A stretch of 64,000 nt of DNA from Thermoplasmata archaeon (lineage in GTDB: Archaea > Thermoplasmatota > Thermoplasmata > Thermoplasmatales > Thermoplasmataceae). The stretch lies in contig JAJZZM010000020.1 in NCBI GenBank assembly GCA_021797555.1, positions 1 through 64,000 of the forward strand, read 5' to 3'. Below are positions 1 through 9,586 of this stretch, in pieces. The translations under genes were made by a program, and so were the position numbers. Below the pieces are notes generated by a model. The model did not search any database. It saw only the letters and a list, made by a program, of their open reading frames with translations, and was not told where the DNA came from. How positions within the stretch are numbered: the first letter of the stretch is position 1; each line of letters starts with the position of its first letter.

Positions 1-1
1 C

Positions 2-106
2 GGCACATCAGGGAAGGCAGATATTCCCAGAAGGTATATTGGTCAGAGAGTTTACGTTATAATCACGAAGAATCCCGGGGCCGTTAATGAAAAGGATAAA
101 AAATAA
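2..106 (+). CDS. C-terminal fragment of a DUF2080-like small protein (5' end outside window)
   Basis: The second frame is open from the window edge to a TAA at 104-106 and encodes 34 residues, including GTSGKADIPRRYIGQ followed by a hydrophobic strand. The pattern GxSGxxxxPxxxIGxxVxVII resembles the short DUF2080 family, often described as transposon-encoded because it sits near insertion sequences. An AbrB-type swapped-hairpin domain is an alternative. The fragment is visibly richer in G and C than the smc gene that follows. Its start cannot be seen. The reading frame is clear; the family assignment is tentative. Confidence 0.45.
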   Translation, partial: GTSGKADIPRRYIGQRVYVIITKNPGAVNEKDKK

Positions 107-130
107 TTGTGTCCCACACTCCATAAAATA

Positions 131-150
131 GAAAAATATAAATATAATTT
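131..150 (+). promoter_or_regulatory. TATA-type promoter of smc
   Basis: The run AAATATAAATATAATTT lies about 25 bases before the ATG at 167. This matches the archaeal TATA-to-start distance for a leaderless transcript and favours the ATG at 167 over the GTG at 107 used by the ORF track. Confidence 0.5.
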
Positions 151-166
151 AATATATTGTCTGACA

Positions 167-3100
167 ATGATAGTGGATTCTATTGAAATGGAAAACTTTA
201 AGTCCTACGGTAAAAAGCAATTGATAAAACTAAGAAAGGGATTCACTGTTATAATAGGTCCAAATGGATCGGGCAAAAGCAATATAGGCGATTCCATGCT
301 GTTTGTCCTTGGAATAAGGTCAAATAAAACTGTAAGGGTTGATAAATTATCGGATTTTATTCATAAATCGGATACACCGAAAAAAAGATGCTATGTTACC
401 TTAAATATTATATCTGACGACAATACAAAGTTTTCATTAAAAAGGGAGATAATTTATTCAAATGGAGAATACAAATCAAATTATTATATAAATGATAAAA
501 GATCTAAATATAATGAAGTCTCAAAATTAATAGATTCATTCCATATATATTTGGATGCCTATAGTTTTGTACTGCAGGGAGATATAAATAATATATTAAA
601 AATGTCAGGCGCAGAAAGGAGAAAATTGTTTGAATCTATGGCCGGAATAGAAAGCTATAAGGAAAAAATAGAAAATTCAAAAAATGATATAAACGGCTTA
701 AATGAGAATATAAGCAGAATAGAAGCTGTTTTAAATGAAATAAATACAGTTTTAAAAAGTTTAGATATAGACCGTGAAAATGCAAGGAAATATAACGAAA
801 TAAAAACAGAAATAGATGATATGAAATTATTCCTAAAGGTAAAGGATAAGCATAGAATTGAAAATGAAATAGATATTTATGATAAAAACATAGAAAATTT
901 GAAAAATAAAATAGATGAAATGAAGAAAAACAACGAAAAATTAATTGAAAATAAAAATAATATAAATAATAATATAAATGAAATAGAGAAAAAATTAAAT
1001 GAACTTGGCGGCTCAGAAATTTTAAGCATAAGAAAGAATATAGAGAAAATAAATATAACAGTAGCTGAACTTACTACTAAATTAAAATCTGATAAGGAAT
1101 TAATAGCAAATACTGAAATGAGGTTAAGAACATCAAAGGATGCATTAAATTTTTTGGAAGATGAAATAAATAAAAAAAACAGGGAGAAAAAAAATTATGA
1201 AACCTATTTAAAAACTGCAAATAATAATGTTAATAGAATAGGTGAAGATTTAAAAAAATTTAGGCTGGAGAACTATGAAAATTCAAAAAAAATAAAGGAA
1301 TTGAATACAAGATTAAGCGAAATAGATAATGAATCACAGGTTTTAAATGACAAAATAAATAGCAATAGTGATATAAATAAGCTAAATGAAGAATTATCTT
1401 CATTTAATAAGGAATTATCATTAAATGAAGAGAACAGCAAAAATGAAACAATGAAAATAAAGGATTATAAATGGAAAATAGAAACATATAAGGACAATAT
1501 AAATGAATACAATAAAGATATAAATGCCATAAATAAAAGATTTATTGATTTAAGGAATAGTTTAAATGATATAGTAACGGAGAAAAATAATAATGATATA
1601 AAAATAAGGGAAAAGGAAAAGGAATTAAGAAATTTAAATTACCATGGCAATTCATCCCCGGCACTCAGGGAAATAAATTATATGATTGAAAATAGTATTA
1701 TTAATGGAATTTATGGCCAGTTAAAGAACTTAATGGAATATGATGATTTATATGCAAATGCCATAATAGTTTCAGGTGGGTCAAGGTTAAATTCAATAGT
1801 TGTTGACAATGATTTGATAGCCCAGAAATGCATAGAAATATTAAAAAATAAAAAACTGGGCAGATTAACATTCATACCTTTAAATAAAATTATGATTCCG
1901 AAAGACCATGATAAGTCTATTGAACTTGTTAAATCCGCTGAAGCCACTGGTTTTATAAGGGATTTTGTGAGATATGATAAAAAATTTGAAAAGGCCATAT
2001 TATATACGTTTGGAGATACTGTATTAATGGAAAATATTGAAAAAGCAAGGAAATACATGACCGGAATAAGGATAGTAACGTTTGATGGAGATATACTTGA
2101 TCCTTCAGGATCAATGACAGGTGGCTACATAAAAAATGATGAAATATTATATAATAAAATAAATAAATTAATTGCAGACCTTGAGGAGGAAAACTCGTTA
2201 ATAATACCGCAAATAAATCAGAAAAACAATGAAGTTTCAGAAATATCAAAGCAATTAATTGAATTAACAAAAAAAAGGGATATTGAAAATAATAATCTTA
2301 AAAATGTGAATGAATTATTAATAGCTGCAGAGAGTGAAGTAAAAAATATAGATGAAAAAATAAAAATATTAGAAAATAAAATAGATGAAAATACAAAGAG
2401 AAGAGAAAACATAGAATTCAATAATAAAAAACTCCAGCTTGATTTATACAATTTGAAGAAGGAAAGGGATGAGATATTTAAAGAATTAAAAAAGATAAAT
2501 CCTGAGAATATGGAAATAGAAAGGGAGATGGAAAATGAACTGAATGATGCAAGAAAAAATGCTGAGAGCTATTCAAATAATATTTCAGTTATAGACAATG
2601 ATTTAAAACATTTTATTGAAAGGAAAAACGATTTAATAAACAAGATAGAAAATTATAATAATGAATTAAATGACAAAAATAATGAAATAAATAATTATAA
2701 TGAAAATATTAATAATCTGTCCATGGAACTGGATGATTATAAAACCAAAGAATATGAAATAGATTCAAAGTCCAGAGATTTATATAACAAAAAGCTTGAA
2801 CTAAAGGATGAATATGATGATTTATCAAATAAAATAAGGATAAATGAGGATGATATAAACTCAAAAAATATGATAATGGCAACAATGAAAGCGAAAATAG
2901 AAAATCTGGCATCACAGCTGGATGAAATAGAAGAGGAAATAGTCAATAACAAATCCGAATTAAAAGAATTTAAAATGAGCGTAAACGAAATTAAAAATAA
3001 AATAGATTTAGATTATAAAAAAATAGATGAACTTGGGCCAATAAATCAAAAGGCAATAGATGAATATGATATAGAATATGAAAAATATAAGGATAACAAA

Positions 3101-3685
3101 AATAAATATGATACATTAATAAATGAAAAAAATAGCCTTATAGAATTGCAGAATAAAATTATAGAAGATGAAAAAAATGCTTTTATGGATTTATTTGATA
3201 GCATAAATAGCCAATTCCATATAATATATTCAAAGTTGTCTGGTGGGGGCGAGGCAAATTTAGAGATAACAGATAGAGATGACCCGCTAAATTCAGAAAT
3301 TTATATAAAAGCAAGGCCTAAAGGTGAATATATGATAAAGATAGATGCCTTAAGCGGTGGCGAGAAAAGCCTTGCTGTTCTGGCATTGATTTTATCATTC
3401 CAGATAAAAAACCCATCACCCTTATATTACTTGGATGAGGTTGATATGTTTCTGGATGGCAATAATGCAGAGCATGTCGGTGAATTATTCAGTGAAAATT
3501 CAAATAAATCGCAGATAGTCATGGTATCACTAAAGGGTGCTGTATCAAAATTTGCGAATAATATAATAGGCGTAACGGTAGATGGGAATGGCAATACCCA
3601 GATAATAGAGAAAAGCCTTGAAAATAAAGATGAAAAAAACGATATTAATAAAACCAAAAGGGATGGCAATAATGAATCAGAATGA
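167..3685 (+). CDS. smc: Chromosome partition protein SMC
   Basis: This is the ATPase of the archaeal condensin-like complex, which compacts and segregates the chromosome. I start it at ATG 167 (1172 residues) because the conserved SMC N-terminus MIVDSIEMENFKSYGKK begins there and a TATA box sits upstream; the first 20 residues of the tracked ORF look spurious. Walker A GPNGSGKSN is at about 31-39. Long charged coiled coils flank a hinge at about 510-660 containing SGSMTGGY. The signature LSGGEKSL is near 1060 and Walker B YYLDEVDMFLD near 1087. The length is normal for the family. It overlaps scpA by 14 bases, so the two are probably cotranscribed. The C-terminal tail is low-complexity and charged. 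Confidence 0.97.
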   Translation: MIVDSIEMENFKSYGKKQLIKLRKGFTVIIGPNGSGKSNIGDSMLFVLGIRSNKTVRVDKLSDFIHKSDTPKKRCYVTLNIISDDNTKFSLKREIIYSNGEYKSNYYINDKRSKYNEVSKLIDSFHIYLDAYSFVLQGDINNILKMSGAERRKLFESMAGIESYKEKIENSKNDINGLNENISRIEAVLNEINTVLKSLDIDRENARKYNEIKTEIDDMKLFLKVKDKHRIENEIDIYDKNIENLKNKIDEMKKNNEKLIENKNNINNNINEIEKKLNELGGSEILSIRKNIEKINITVAELTTKLKSDKELIANTEMRLRTSKDALNFLEDEINKKNREKKNYETYLKTANNNVNRIGEDLKKFRLENYENSKKIKELNTRLSEIDNESQVLNDKINSNSDINKLNEELSSFNKELSLNEENSKNETMKIKDYKWKIETYKDNINEYNKDINAINKRFIDLRNSLNDIVTEKNNNDIKIREKEKELRNLNYHGNSSPALREINYMIENSIINGIYGQLKNLMEYDDLYANAIIVSGGSRLNSIVVDNDLIAQKCIEILKNKKLGRLTFIPLNKIMIPKDHDKSIELVKSAEATGFIRDFVRYDKKFEKAILYTFGDTVLMENIEKARKYMTGIRIVTFDGDILDPSGSMTGGYIKNDEILYNKINKLIADLEEENSLIIPQINQKNNEVSEISKQLIELTKKRDIENNNLKNVNELLIAAESEVKNIDEKIKILENKIDENTKRRENIEFNNKKLQLDLYNLKKERDEIFKELKKINPENMEIEREMENELNDARKNAESYSNNISVIDNDLKHFIERKNDLINKIENYNNELNDKNNEINNYNENINNLSMELDDYKTKEYEIDSKSRDLYNKKLELKDEYDDLSNKIRINEDDINSKNMIMATMKAKIENLASQLDEIEEEIVNNKSELKEFKMSVNEIKNKIDLDYKKIDELGPINQKAIDEYDIEYEKYKDNKNKYDTLINEKNSLIELQNKIIEDEKNAFMDLFDSINSQFHIIYSKLSGGGEANLEITDRDDPLNSEIYIKARPKGEYMIKIDALSGGEKSLAVLALILSFQIKNPSPLYYLDEVDMFLDGNNAEHVGELFSENSNKSQIVMVSLKGAVSKFANNIIGVTVDGNGNTQIIEKSLENKDEKNDINKTKRDGNNESE

Positions 3686-4439
3686 TATATTAAAAAATAT
3701 GTTAATGCAAAATCCAGAGGAGGATTTTTCATATTACGAAAATATATTAAATGAAATTGATGAGAATACTAACTATCCAGATATATTTTCTGAGACAGTG
3801 TCAAAAATATTTAGATCTGTAATTAACGGCAAAATAGACCCATGGAAGATAGATATAATGGAATTTGGTGAATTATTTTATAAGGAGAAAACTGGCAATT
3901 TCGAAATTGCAGGCATGTTAATAGCCAGTGCATGGCATATATTATATGAAAAAAGCCAGATGATGATAAAGAGGGATACTAAAGAAGATGAGGAAAATAA
4001 CAATTATAATAATTATAATGATTACGATGATTTGGAGTATAATGATTATCCTGAGGAAAATAAAGTAAAAAACATGATAAAATTAAATGAACCCGTATTG
4101 CATGAAGAAATAAAGAATGTGACTCTCGTTGAATTATTCAATGCCATGGAAAAAGTTTATAAAAAAAAGGAAAAAATTATTGAAAATAAAAAAGAAATTG
4201 ATATAAATACAGATATATTGTCTAAATCCAATAAAGACAATATTGAAGATGGAATAAACCAGACGCTGGAAAAAATAAAAAATTATATAAATCCTTTCTA
4301 TGTTGAAGACTACTGGGGGGAAACTAAAAAAGAGAGAAGTGAATTTTTATTATATTTATTATTTCTTGAAAAAAATGGCAAAATTAGGATGGATCAGGAT
4401 GACCCGTATGATGATATTATGGTAACAAAATTATTTTAA
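3672..4439 (+). CDS. scpA: Segregation and condensation protein A (ScpA kleisin)
   Basis: ScpA is the kleisin that bridges the two SMC heads. The 255-residue product has a helical N-terminus, a very acidic Asn/Asp/Tyr-rich linker at about 115-140, and a C-terminal winged-helix-like segment (FLLYLLFLEKNGKIRM) typical of ScpA, which contacts the SMC head. I prefer the ATG at 3672; an in-frame ATG at 3663 is possible, and the upstream part of the tracked ORF lies inside smc. The overlap with smc supports translational coupling. It ends three bases before the convergent radA stop. No scpB gene is adjacent. Confidence 0.85.
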   Translation: MNQNDILKNMLMQNPEEDFSYYENILNEIDENTNYPDIFSETVSKIFRSVINGKIDPWKIDIMEFGELFYKEKTGNFEIAGMLIASAWHILYEKSQMMIKRDTKEDEENNNYNNYNDYDDLEYNDYPEENKVKNMIKLNEPVLHEEIKNVTLVELFNAMEKVYKKKEKIIENKKEIDINTDILSKSNKDNIEDGINQTLEKIKNYINPFYVEDYWGETKKERSEFLLYLLFLEKNGKIRMDQDDPYDDIMVTKLF

Positions 4440-4442
4440 TTC

Positions 4443-5447
4443 TTATGCACCGTCTGTTATCCCGTCTTCGGTTAACATTAAAACGGCCTCGCCTTCAGGC
4501 AGATATGGAGAGTCTATAAGCCTTGCTATTCTTTTTCCAGCCTTTGCCTTTCTTAAATATATCCTGAATGTTGCTGTATGGCCCACTATATTGCCGCCTA
4601 TGGGTGTCATTGGGTCACCAAAAAATACTGCAGGATTTGCAGATACCTGGTTTGTTACCGCTATTACTGCATTGAATATTGTGCCAAATTTCAACAGATC
4701 ATGCATATGTTTATTTAGTAACTGCTGCCTTTCGGCTAAAGATCCACGGCCAACATATTCCGATCTGAAATGTGATGTTAATGAATCGACAATTAATAGT
4801 TTTATTGGAAATTCCTTTGCAATGTCAGATGCCTTTTCTGCAAGCAATATTTGATGGTGCGCGTTATATGCCCTTGCAACGTGTATTCTTTTTAATGTTT
4901 CATCTGGGTCTAAATTTTTTGCCTTTGCCATCTGTATAACTCTTTCCGGCCTGAATGTATTTTCTGTATCTATTATTAGAACATCAGAATCCATGCCGCC
5001 CTGATCTTGGGGCATGGTTGCATTAACGGCAAGCTGCAGCATTATCTGTGTTTTGCCTGAACCAAATTCACCAAAAAATTCTGTTATTGATTGTGTTTCT
5101 AGACCGCCGCCGAGCAATGTATCCAGGCTTTTGGATCCGGTTGTCAATTTTAGTACTTCCTTTCTTCTCTGCAATATTTCTTCTCCAGTTTCAAAATTGC
5201 CCACATCGGCATATTTCCTTGCAGCATTAATAATTTTTATTGCAGCACCTTCGGCAATGCCACTTATATCTGCAAGATCCTTTGGTGATGCAACCGCCAG
5301 AGTCATTATATCGTCATAGCCGTTTTCCCTTAATTTTTCTGCTGTGGCTTCTCCTACTCCGGGCAAATCTTCTATAGTAATTTTCTTTTCTTCGTTGGGC
5401 TTTACATCTTTCTTATCTTCCTTTAATTTCTCATTATTCTTTTCCAT
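4443..5447 (-). CDS. radA: DNA repair and recombination protein RadA
   Basis: This is the archaeal RecA/Rad51-type recombinase that forms filaments on single-stranded DNA and catalyses strand exchange. The 334 residues contain a charged N-terminal extension, a helix-hairpin-helix domain ([12 protein letters not shown], about 28-75), the linker GNFETG that should carry the protomer-protomer phenylalanine, Walker A GEFGSGKT at 126-133, and Walker B LLIVDSLT near 215. The C-terminal L2 region ([15 protein letters not shown]) is intact. Its start codon abuts the gap stop codon with no gap, so the two probably share a transcript. Confidence 0.97.
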   Translation of the reverse strand: MEKNNEKLKEDKKDVKPNEEKKITIEDLPGVGEATAEKLRENGYDDIMTLAVASPKDLADISGIAEGAAIKIINAARKYADVGNFETGEEILQRRKEVLKLTTGSKSLDTLLGGGLETQSITEFFGEFGSGKTQIMLQLAVNATMPQDQGGMDSDVLIIDTENTFRPERVIQMAKAKNLDPDETLKRIHVARAYNAHHQILLAEKASDIAKEFPIKLLIVDSLTSHFRSEYVGRGSLAERQQLLNKHMHDLLKFGTIFNAVIAVTNQVSANPAVFFGDPMTPIGGNIVGHTATFRIYLRKAKAGKRIARLIDSPYLPEGEAVLMLTEDGITDGA

Positions 5448-6458
5448 TTAAAATACAACTCCTTTAATTTTTAATGCTTCATTTGTTTTTTTTATTGATA
5501 TATCTTTATCTATACCAAACATTGACCTTATTGCATCCACATTTTCCGGTATTACATCACTTTCCTGATGTACTGCCTGTATATAATGCAATTTATTCTT
5601 ATTAACATTTATACTGTCATTCCAGATTGCTATCTCATATAGATCTGATCTGTTACGTGATATCTCTCTAGCCATATCCATTATCTGTGCTGTTGACACG
5701 ATTTTATCAGATCCATTTATTAATATTAACCTATTATATTTTTCCCATGTATTTAGTATATCGTTTTTATCAATATTTTCCTCAAATTCAATGTTTATGG
5801 AATGGATATGCATCAGTGTTGTTGGGACCTTAATTGCCGTTGTTTCAATGTTTATATCTTTTATTACTGTTTTCAGATCACCGGCATGGTGTGATGGGTA
5901 CTTCAATGATGGTTCTATTGCATTTATCGGGCCTTTTTTATTATCATTAGGATCTGTTGCCCTTCTCAGTATTGTTGCATTGACATTTTTAATTCCATAA
6001 ATATCCAATGGATAAATTGACCTTGCTAAAGCTGTGGTATTGCATGAAACAACCCTTACATAATTTTTATTTTTTGAATCGTCATAATTTGAATATGCAT
6101 TAAAACTTGATTCAACAATATTATATTTTTCTCCGCCTTCCAGAATAGCCTTTTTATTATAACTTTTATATAATTTTAAATTTTTTTCTCCCATACCCTC
6201 AGGGGTACCGTCTACTATTATATCTGATTCTTTTATTAGATCATTTACTGTACCGCTAACGTTTATATTATTATCTTCAAATTCCTTAATTTTATTCTCA
6301 TCAGGCACATAAATGTTAAAGCTTTTTGATGCTATTTTTGCAACATAATCTGGACTATTTTTTACTATGCCTGTAACATACATATCATCCTGCATGGAAA
6401 CTGCATAAGCAACCCTTCTTCCTATTGTTCCATAACCATTAATGCCTACACCTATCAT
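5448..6458 (-). CDS. gap: Archaeal (type II) glyceraldehyde-3-phosphate dehydrogenase
   Basis: This enzyme interconverts glyceraldehyde 3-phosphate and 1,3-bisphosphoglycerate with NAD(P). In Thermoplasmata it is thought to serve mainly gluconeogenesis, because sugar breakdown runs by a non-phosphorylated Entner-Doudoroff route. The protein opens with the Rossmann motif [15 protein letters not shown] and carries the catalytic cysteine in [11 protein letters not shown] near residue 139. I use ATG 6458 (336 residues) rather than the TTG at 6473, since it matches the family N-terminus and lies about 25 bases from a TTATAA element. It is the upstream gene of a gap-radA pair with no intergenic space. 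Confidence 0.95.
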   Translation of the reverse strand: MIGVGINGYGTIGRRVAYAVSMQDDMYVTGIVKNSPDYVAKIASKSFNIYVPDENKIKEFEDNNINVSGTVNDLIKESDIIVDGTPEGMGEKNLKLYKSYNKKAILEGGEKYNIVESSFNAYSNYDDSKNKNYVRVVSCNTTALARSIYPLDIYGIKNVNATILRRATDPNDNKKGPINAIEPSLKYPSHHAGDLKTVIKDINIETTAIKVPTTLMHIHSINIEFEENIDKNDILNTWEKYNRLILINGSDKIVSTAQIMDMAREISRNRSDLYEIAIWNDSINVNKNKLHYIQAVHQESDVIPENVDAIRSMFGIDKDISIKKTNEALKIKGVVF

Positions 6459-6542
6459 CGACTTATTATACAAAATACGGTTATAAATTTATTCATTAAT
6501 GTTTTATCATAACCATTATATTATCATATTTAATATCAAAAT

Positions 6543-7676
6543 GTGGAATCCAATAATTTAATGCAGTATTTCCGTGAGTATTATATAAGAAATAAATTAG
6601 TAATACCTGATTTGCTATTTCAAAGGGAAATAGGATTCATACCTTTTAATGGGACTATGGTAAGGCACAAGGCATTTAATAGTGAGGCCCAGATAGAGAA
6701 ATATATAAGGTATATTATACCAAGGCATTTATACTATTCATCAGCATATTATAGATACCCGGAACAGCATATCATGCCAGAAAAAGAATGGCTTGGAGCA
6801 GAATTAATATTTGACCTTGATGCAGACCATATTGAAGGAGCCAATAAAATGACGTATACACAGATACTTGATGAGGTAAAAAAACATACAATAAAATTAT
6901 TAAATATGTTACAGGATGATTTTGGTTTTGATGAAAAAAATATAAGATTGTATTTTTCAGGTGGCAGAGGTTATCATGTCCATATTGAAGGCGATGGTGT
7001 ATATGATCTGGACTCTGACGCAAGAAGGGAAATAGGCGATTATATAAAAATAGAAAATTTAAGTATTGATGAATTAAAAAAACTTGATGATATTTATTTC
7101 GATTATGGCATTTTAAAAAGGTTAAATATTTATATTTCGGATTTTTTTAATAACATTGATCTGGATTATGTAAAGAATATTTTTGAAAGAGATGCAACTA
7201 ATTATATAAAATATATAAATACAAAATATTACAGAGAGAAAAAAATAATAGATTTCCTGAAAAATCAACATGACAATAAATTTAAATTAATCGGGACAGA
7301 AAATAGCAGCATTGAGTATAATAAAAAAATTTTAAAACAGCTGTTAAATGATTTTAAAAAATACTCGATGGCAGAAATTGATGAGCCGGTAACAACAGAT
7401 ATACATAGATTGATAAGATTTCCATTAAGCTTGCATGGTAAAACTGGGCTTATGGTAAAGCCGTTAAATATAAATGATTTGAAGGATTTCGTGCCGTTGA
7501 ATGAAGCAATCCCAGAAATTTTTAAAAATAAAAGCAGGAAGATAAACCTTAATGTAAATAATTATGATATAAAAATGAATAATGAATATTATAAAATAGA
7601 AAAAGGTATAAATGAAGTGCCATTGTATCTTGCAATATTTACTGTTGCCATGAATATTGCAGAATTTGTTGATTAA
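6543..7676 (+). CDS. priS: DNA primase small (catalytic) subunit PriS
   Basis: PriS makes RNA/DNA primers for replication. The polymerase motif IFDLDADH gives the paired metal-binding aspartates at about 91 and 93. The motif YFSGGRGYHVH at about 137-147 and the basic stretch HRLIRFPLSLHGKTG near 290 are typical of archaeo-eukaryotic primases. The tracked start is GTG; an in-frame ATG at 6561 (MQYFREYYIRN) is a credible alternative, and a TATA-like element near 6515-6535 could serve either. The whole sequence contains no cysteine, so the zinc knuckle described in other archaeal PriS proteins is absent. The large subunit PriL is not in this window. Confidence 0.93.
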   Translation: MESNNLMQYFREYYIRNKLVIPDLLFQREIGFIPFNGTMVRHKAFNSEAQIEKYIRYIIPRHLYYSSAYYRYPEQHIMPEKEWLGAELIFDLDADHIEGANKMTYTQILDEVKKHTIKLLNMLQDDFGFDEKNIRLYFSGGRGYHVHIEGDGVYDLDSDARREIGDYIKIENLSIDELKKLDDIYFDYGILKRLNIYISDFFNNIDLDYVKNIFERDATNYIKYINTKYYREKKIIDFLKNQHDNKFKLIGTENSSIEYNKKILKQLLNDFKKYSMAEIDEPVTTDIHRLIRFPLSLHGKTGLMVKPLNINDLKDFVPLNEAIPEIFKNKSRKINLNVNNYDIKMNNEYYKIEKGINEVPLYLAIFTVAMNIAEFVD

Positions 7677-8404
7677 TCTAATAGCTCAAGATTTCTCAAT
7701 TTTTTAATAAATTCATCATTAGTTGTATCGAATAATGATGTTAACTTTATCAAATCATCACCTTCAACAAGTTCCCTAGCATTATTTTTAAACTGGGATA
7801 AATCTTCTTTTTTTAATATATTTTTTTCACCGAGGTCTATTATTGTTTCCCATGCATTTAACCTTATATACTGGTTTGATGACTTTAATACATTAAATAA
7901 ATATTTTTTATATTCCTCATAATCGCCATTATTAATTATGCCTGCATTGACAAGCAATGGAACCATATGCCATGCATCGCTTACCACTCCAGGATTGTCG
8001 CTTTTAAGGCTTTCAATAAAAATATTTTTATACGGAATTAAATAGGATTTATCAAGGTATTTGCCATTTATAAGGTCCGTAACATTCCACCAGGCAGTTA
8101 AATCACCTGATTGAACATATGGCAATAAATATGATTTTCTTTTAACAATATCATCCTTTGTGATATAACCTGTATCCGCAAATCTTCTTGCAAGCACCCA
8201 TGCATGAACTTTTACCATTTCATCTGTTGTTGTTAGAAGGTCCAGGAATTTATCCTTATTCTGTATTACAAAATCTTTTGTTAGTATATTGTTTTCTATT
8301 AGAAAATCAACCTTATACCACGCGTCAAGCCTTGAGAATTTATCTCCCAGCGCCAGCGATTTTATATAATATGATTTATTATTTTCTATTGCATTACTTA
8401 CCAT
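7673..8404 (-). CDS. Tryptophan-anchored helical repeat protein (HEAT-like), function unknown
   Basis: I do not recognise a named family. The 243 residues resolve into about five tandem units of 36-41 residues, each beginning near an Ala-Trp or Trp-Trp pair (LDAWYKV, VHAWVLA, TAWWNVT, SDAWHMV, LNAWETI). Each continues as a leucine-rich helix, a short turn with Gly/Asn-Ile, Lys/Asn-x-(Asp/Tyr), and a second helix ending in Leu-Lys-Ser-like residues. This is an alpha-alpha solenoid pattern, like HEAT or armadillo repeats, and suggests a protein-binding scaffold. There is no signal peptide or membrane segment. It overlaps the priS end by four bases convergently and is divergent from sulfur oxygenase reductase. 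Confidence 0.8.
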   Translation of the reverse strand: MVSNAIENNKSYYIKSLALGDKFSRLDAWYKVDFLIENNILTKDFVIQNKDKFLDLLTTTDEMVKVHAWVLARRFADTGYITKDDIVKRKSYLLPYVQSGDLTAWWNVTDLINGKYLDKSYLIPYKNIFIESLKSDNPGVVSDAWHMVPLLVNAGIINNGDYEEYKKYLFNVLKSSNQYIRLNAWETIIDLGEKNILKKEDLSQFKNNARELVEGDDLIKLTSLFDTTNDEFIKKLRNLELLD

Positions 8405-8465
8405 GATATATTATTAGTAGTTCATATAAATAGTTTTTTATGCTACAAAATATATATAAAAAAAC

Positions 8466-8480
8466 TCAGTTTATAACTGA
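8466..8480. repeat. Perfect short palindrome TCAGTT-TAT-AACTGA
   Basis: Six-base arms flank a three-base centre. The element lies in the divergent region about 60 bases before the repeat-protein gene and about 180 bases before sulfur oxygenase reductase. It could be an operator, but arms this short also arise by chance. Confidence 0.3.
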
Positions 8481-8617
8481 ATAAATTATAAAATAATATA
8501 TTTTGATTGATAAAAATATTTTATGTTGAAAAATATTTAATAATTTTAATTAAAGTGTATTATATAACATAAGCAGTTATAAAAAATTTAATAACGTTAT
8601 TTTCATATTTATGACAG

Positions 8618-8636
8618 ATAAGGTTTATATATGAAA
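8618..8636 (+). promoter_or_regulatory. BRE/TATA promoter of sulfur oxygenase reductase
   Basis: ATAAGGTTTATATATGAAA has an A/G-rich BRE-like lead and a strong TATA box. It sits about 35 bases before the SOR start, so the message should carry a short leader that includes the GGTGA ribosome binding site. A near copy of this element occurs at 9655-9674. Confidence 0.55.
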
Positions 8637-8652
8637 TAATGATACTATATAT

Positions 8653-8657
8653 GGTGA
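8653..8657 (+). promoter_or_regulatory. Ribosome binding site GGTGA deciding the SOR start
   Basis: GGTGA lies five bases before ATG 8663, the start that gives the conserved MPKPYVAIN terminus of SOR proteins. It lies downstream of the ATG at 8639 used in the ORF track, which makes that earlier start unlikely. Confidence 0.6.
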
Positions 8658-8662
8658 AAAAA

Positions 8663-9586
8663 ATGCCTAAACCATATGTAGCAATAAATGAAGTAGAGAT
8701 GTTGAATAACCAGACAACAATGGATATGTTTCAACAGGTTGGTCCTAAAGTTTGCCAGGTAACGGCGAGACATCCAGGATTTGTCGGTTTCCAGAATCAT
8801 GCGCAGTTCGGTATAATACCGTTAGGAACGAGATACGGCGGCGGTTCAATGGATATGACAAAGATGGATACAATGAATGTATATCAGTATACAATGTGGA
8901 AGAGCATAAAAGACCATGAAGATATGCATAGGGAGAACTTCTCATCAATATTCAGATTATGTTCATCGTGCCTGTCTCAGGTAGTTTATGGTCCATGGGA
9001 GCCATTATTTGAAATTGTTGATGCAGATATACCCTTAAATACAGAAATGACAGATTTCACAGTAATGTTTGGAAAGAAATTTGCAGCAGGAGATCCATCA
9101 GGAGTACCGCCAATATCAATGCCATACGGAAAAAGAACAATAGCAATGTCAGAACATACAGTGAAAGCAGGAATGGAGAAAGAATTTGAATCAAACATAG
9201 AAGAGGTAATGAAAGACTTCTCACATGCACCAGGATATTTGGGATATATGATATTAAAAGAAGTTGGTGTATCCGCAGTAGGTTCATTCCAGTTAAAGGC
9301 AAAAGGTATACATGAAACAATAGAATCCAATGGAGAAGTACCAAAAGACCAGGAAGGTGCATTCGAGTATAAGGAAGCAAAACCAACACCACCAGAATAT
9401 GTAGTGCATATGGAATGGTCATCTCCACAGGACGCAATGTTCGGTATAGGAAGGGTATTGTTTGCACATCCTGCAAGGGAAATGCATGACAAGGTACTTG
9501 ATACATTAATAAAAGGTCCTTACATAAGATTGTTAAATCCTATGATGGAAGGAACAACATGGAGAGAATACTTAAACACACCATAA
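8663..9586 (+). CDS. sor: Sulfur oxygenase reductase
   Basis: SOR is a cytoplasmic, cofactor-free iron enzyme that disproportionates elemental sulfur with oxygen to sulfite and sulfide. Starting at ATG 8663 gives 307 residues, the family length. Cys31 in [14 protein letters not shown] corresponds to the active-site persulfide cysteine. His85, His89 and Glu113 (HEDMH, GPWEP) correspond to the iron ligands described in Acidianus. Cys100 and Cys103 in RLCSSC match the second conserved cysteine pair. The C-terminus [14 protein letters not shown] is strongly conserved. The gene stands alone, with about 260 bases of non-coding DNA upstream and 400 downstream. It uses many CCA, ACA and GGA codons, as expected of a highly expressed gene. 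Confidence 0.98.
   Translation: MPKPYVAINEVEMLNNQTTMDMFQQVGPKVCQVTARHPGFVGFQNHAQFGIIPLGTRYGGGSMDMTKMDTMNVYQYTMWKSIKDHEDMHRENFSSIFRLCSSCLSQVVYGPWEPLFEIVDADIPLNTEMTDFTVMFGKKFAAGDPSGVPPISMPYGKRTIAMSEHTVKAGMEKEFESNIEEVMKDFSHAPGYLGYMILKEVGVSAVGSFQLKAKGIHETIESNGEVPKDQEGAFEYKEAKPTPPEYVVHMEWSSPQDAMFGIGRVLFAHPAREMHDKVLDTLIKGPYIRLLNPMMEGTTWREYLNTP

Noticed and set aside
1711-2952. Several minus-strand ORFs inside smc (and similar shadows inside other genes)
   Set aside because: They are low-complexity, Ser/Phe/Leu/Ile-rich translations of the antisense strand of a strongly conserved gene, with no promoter or family match.
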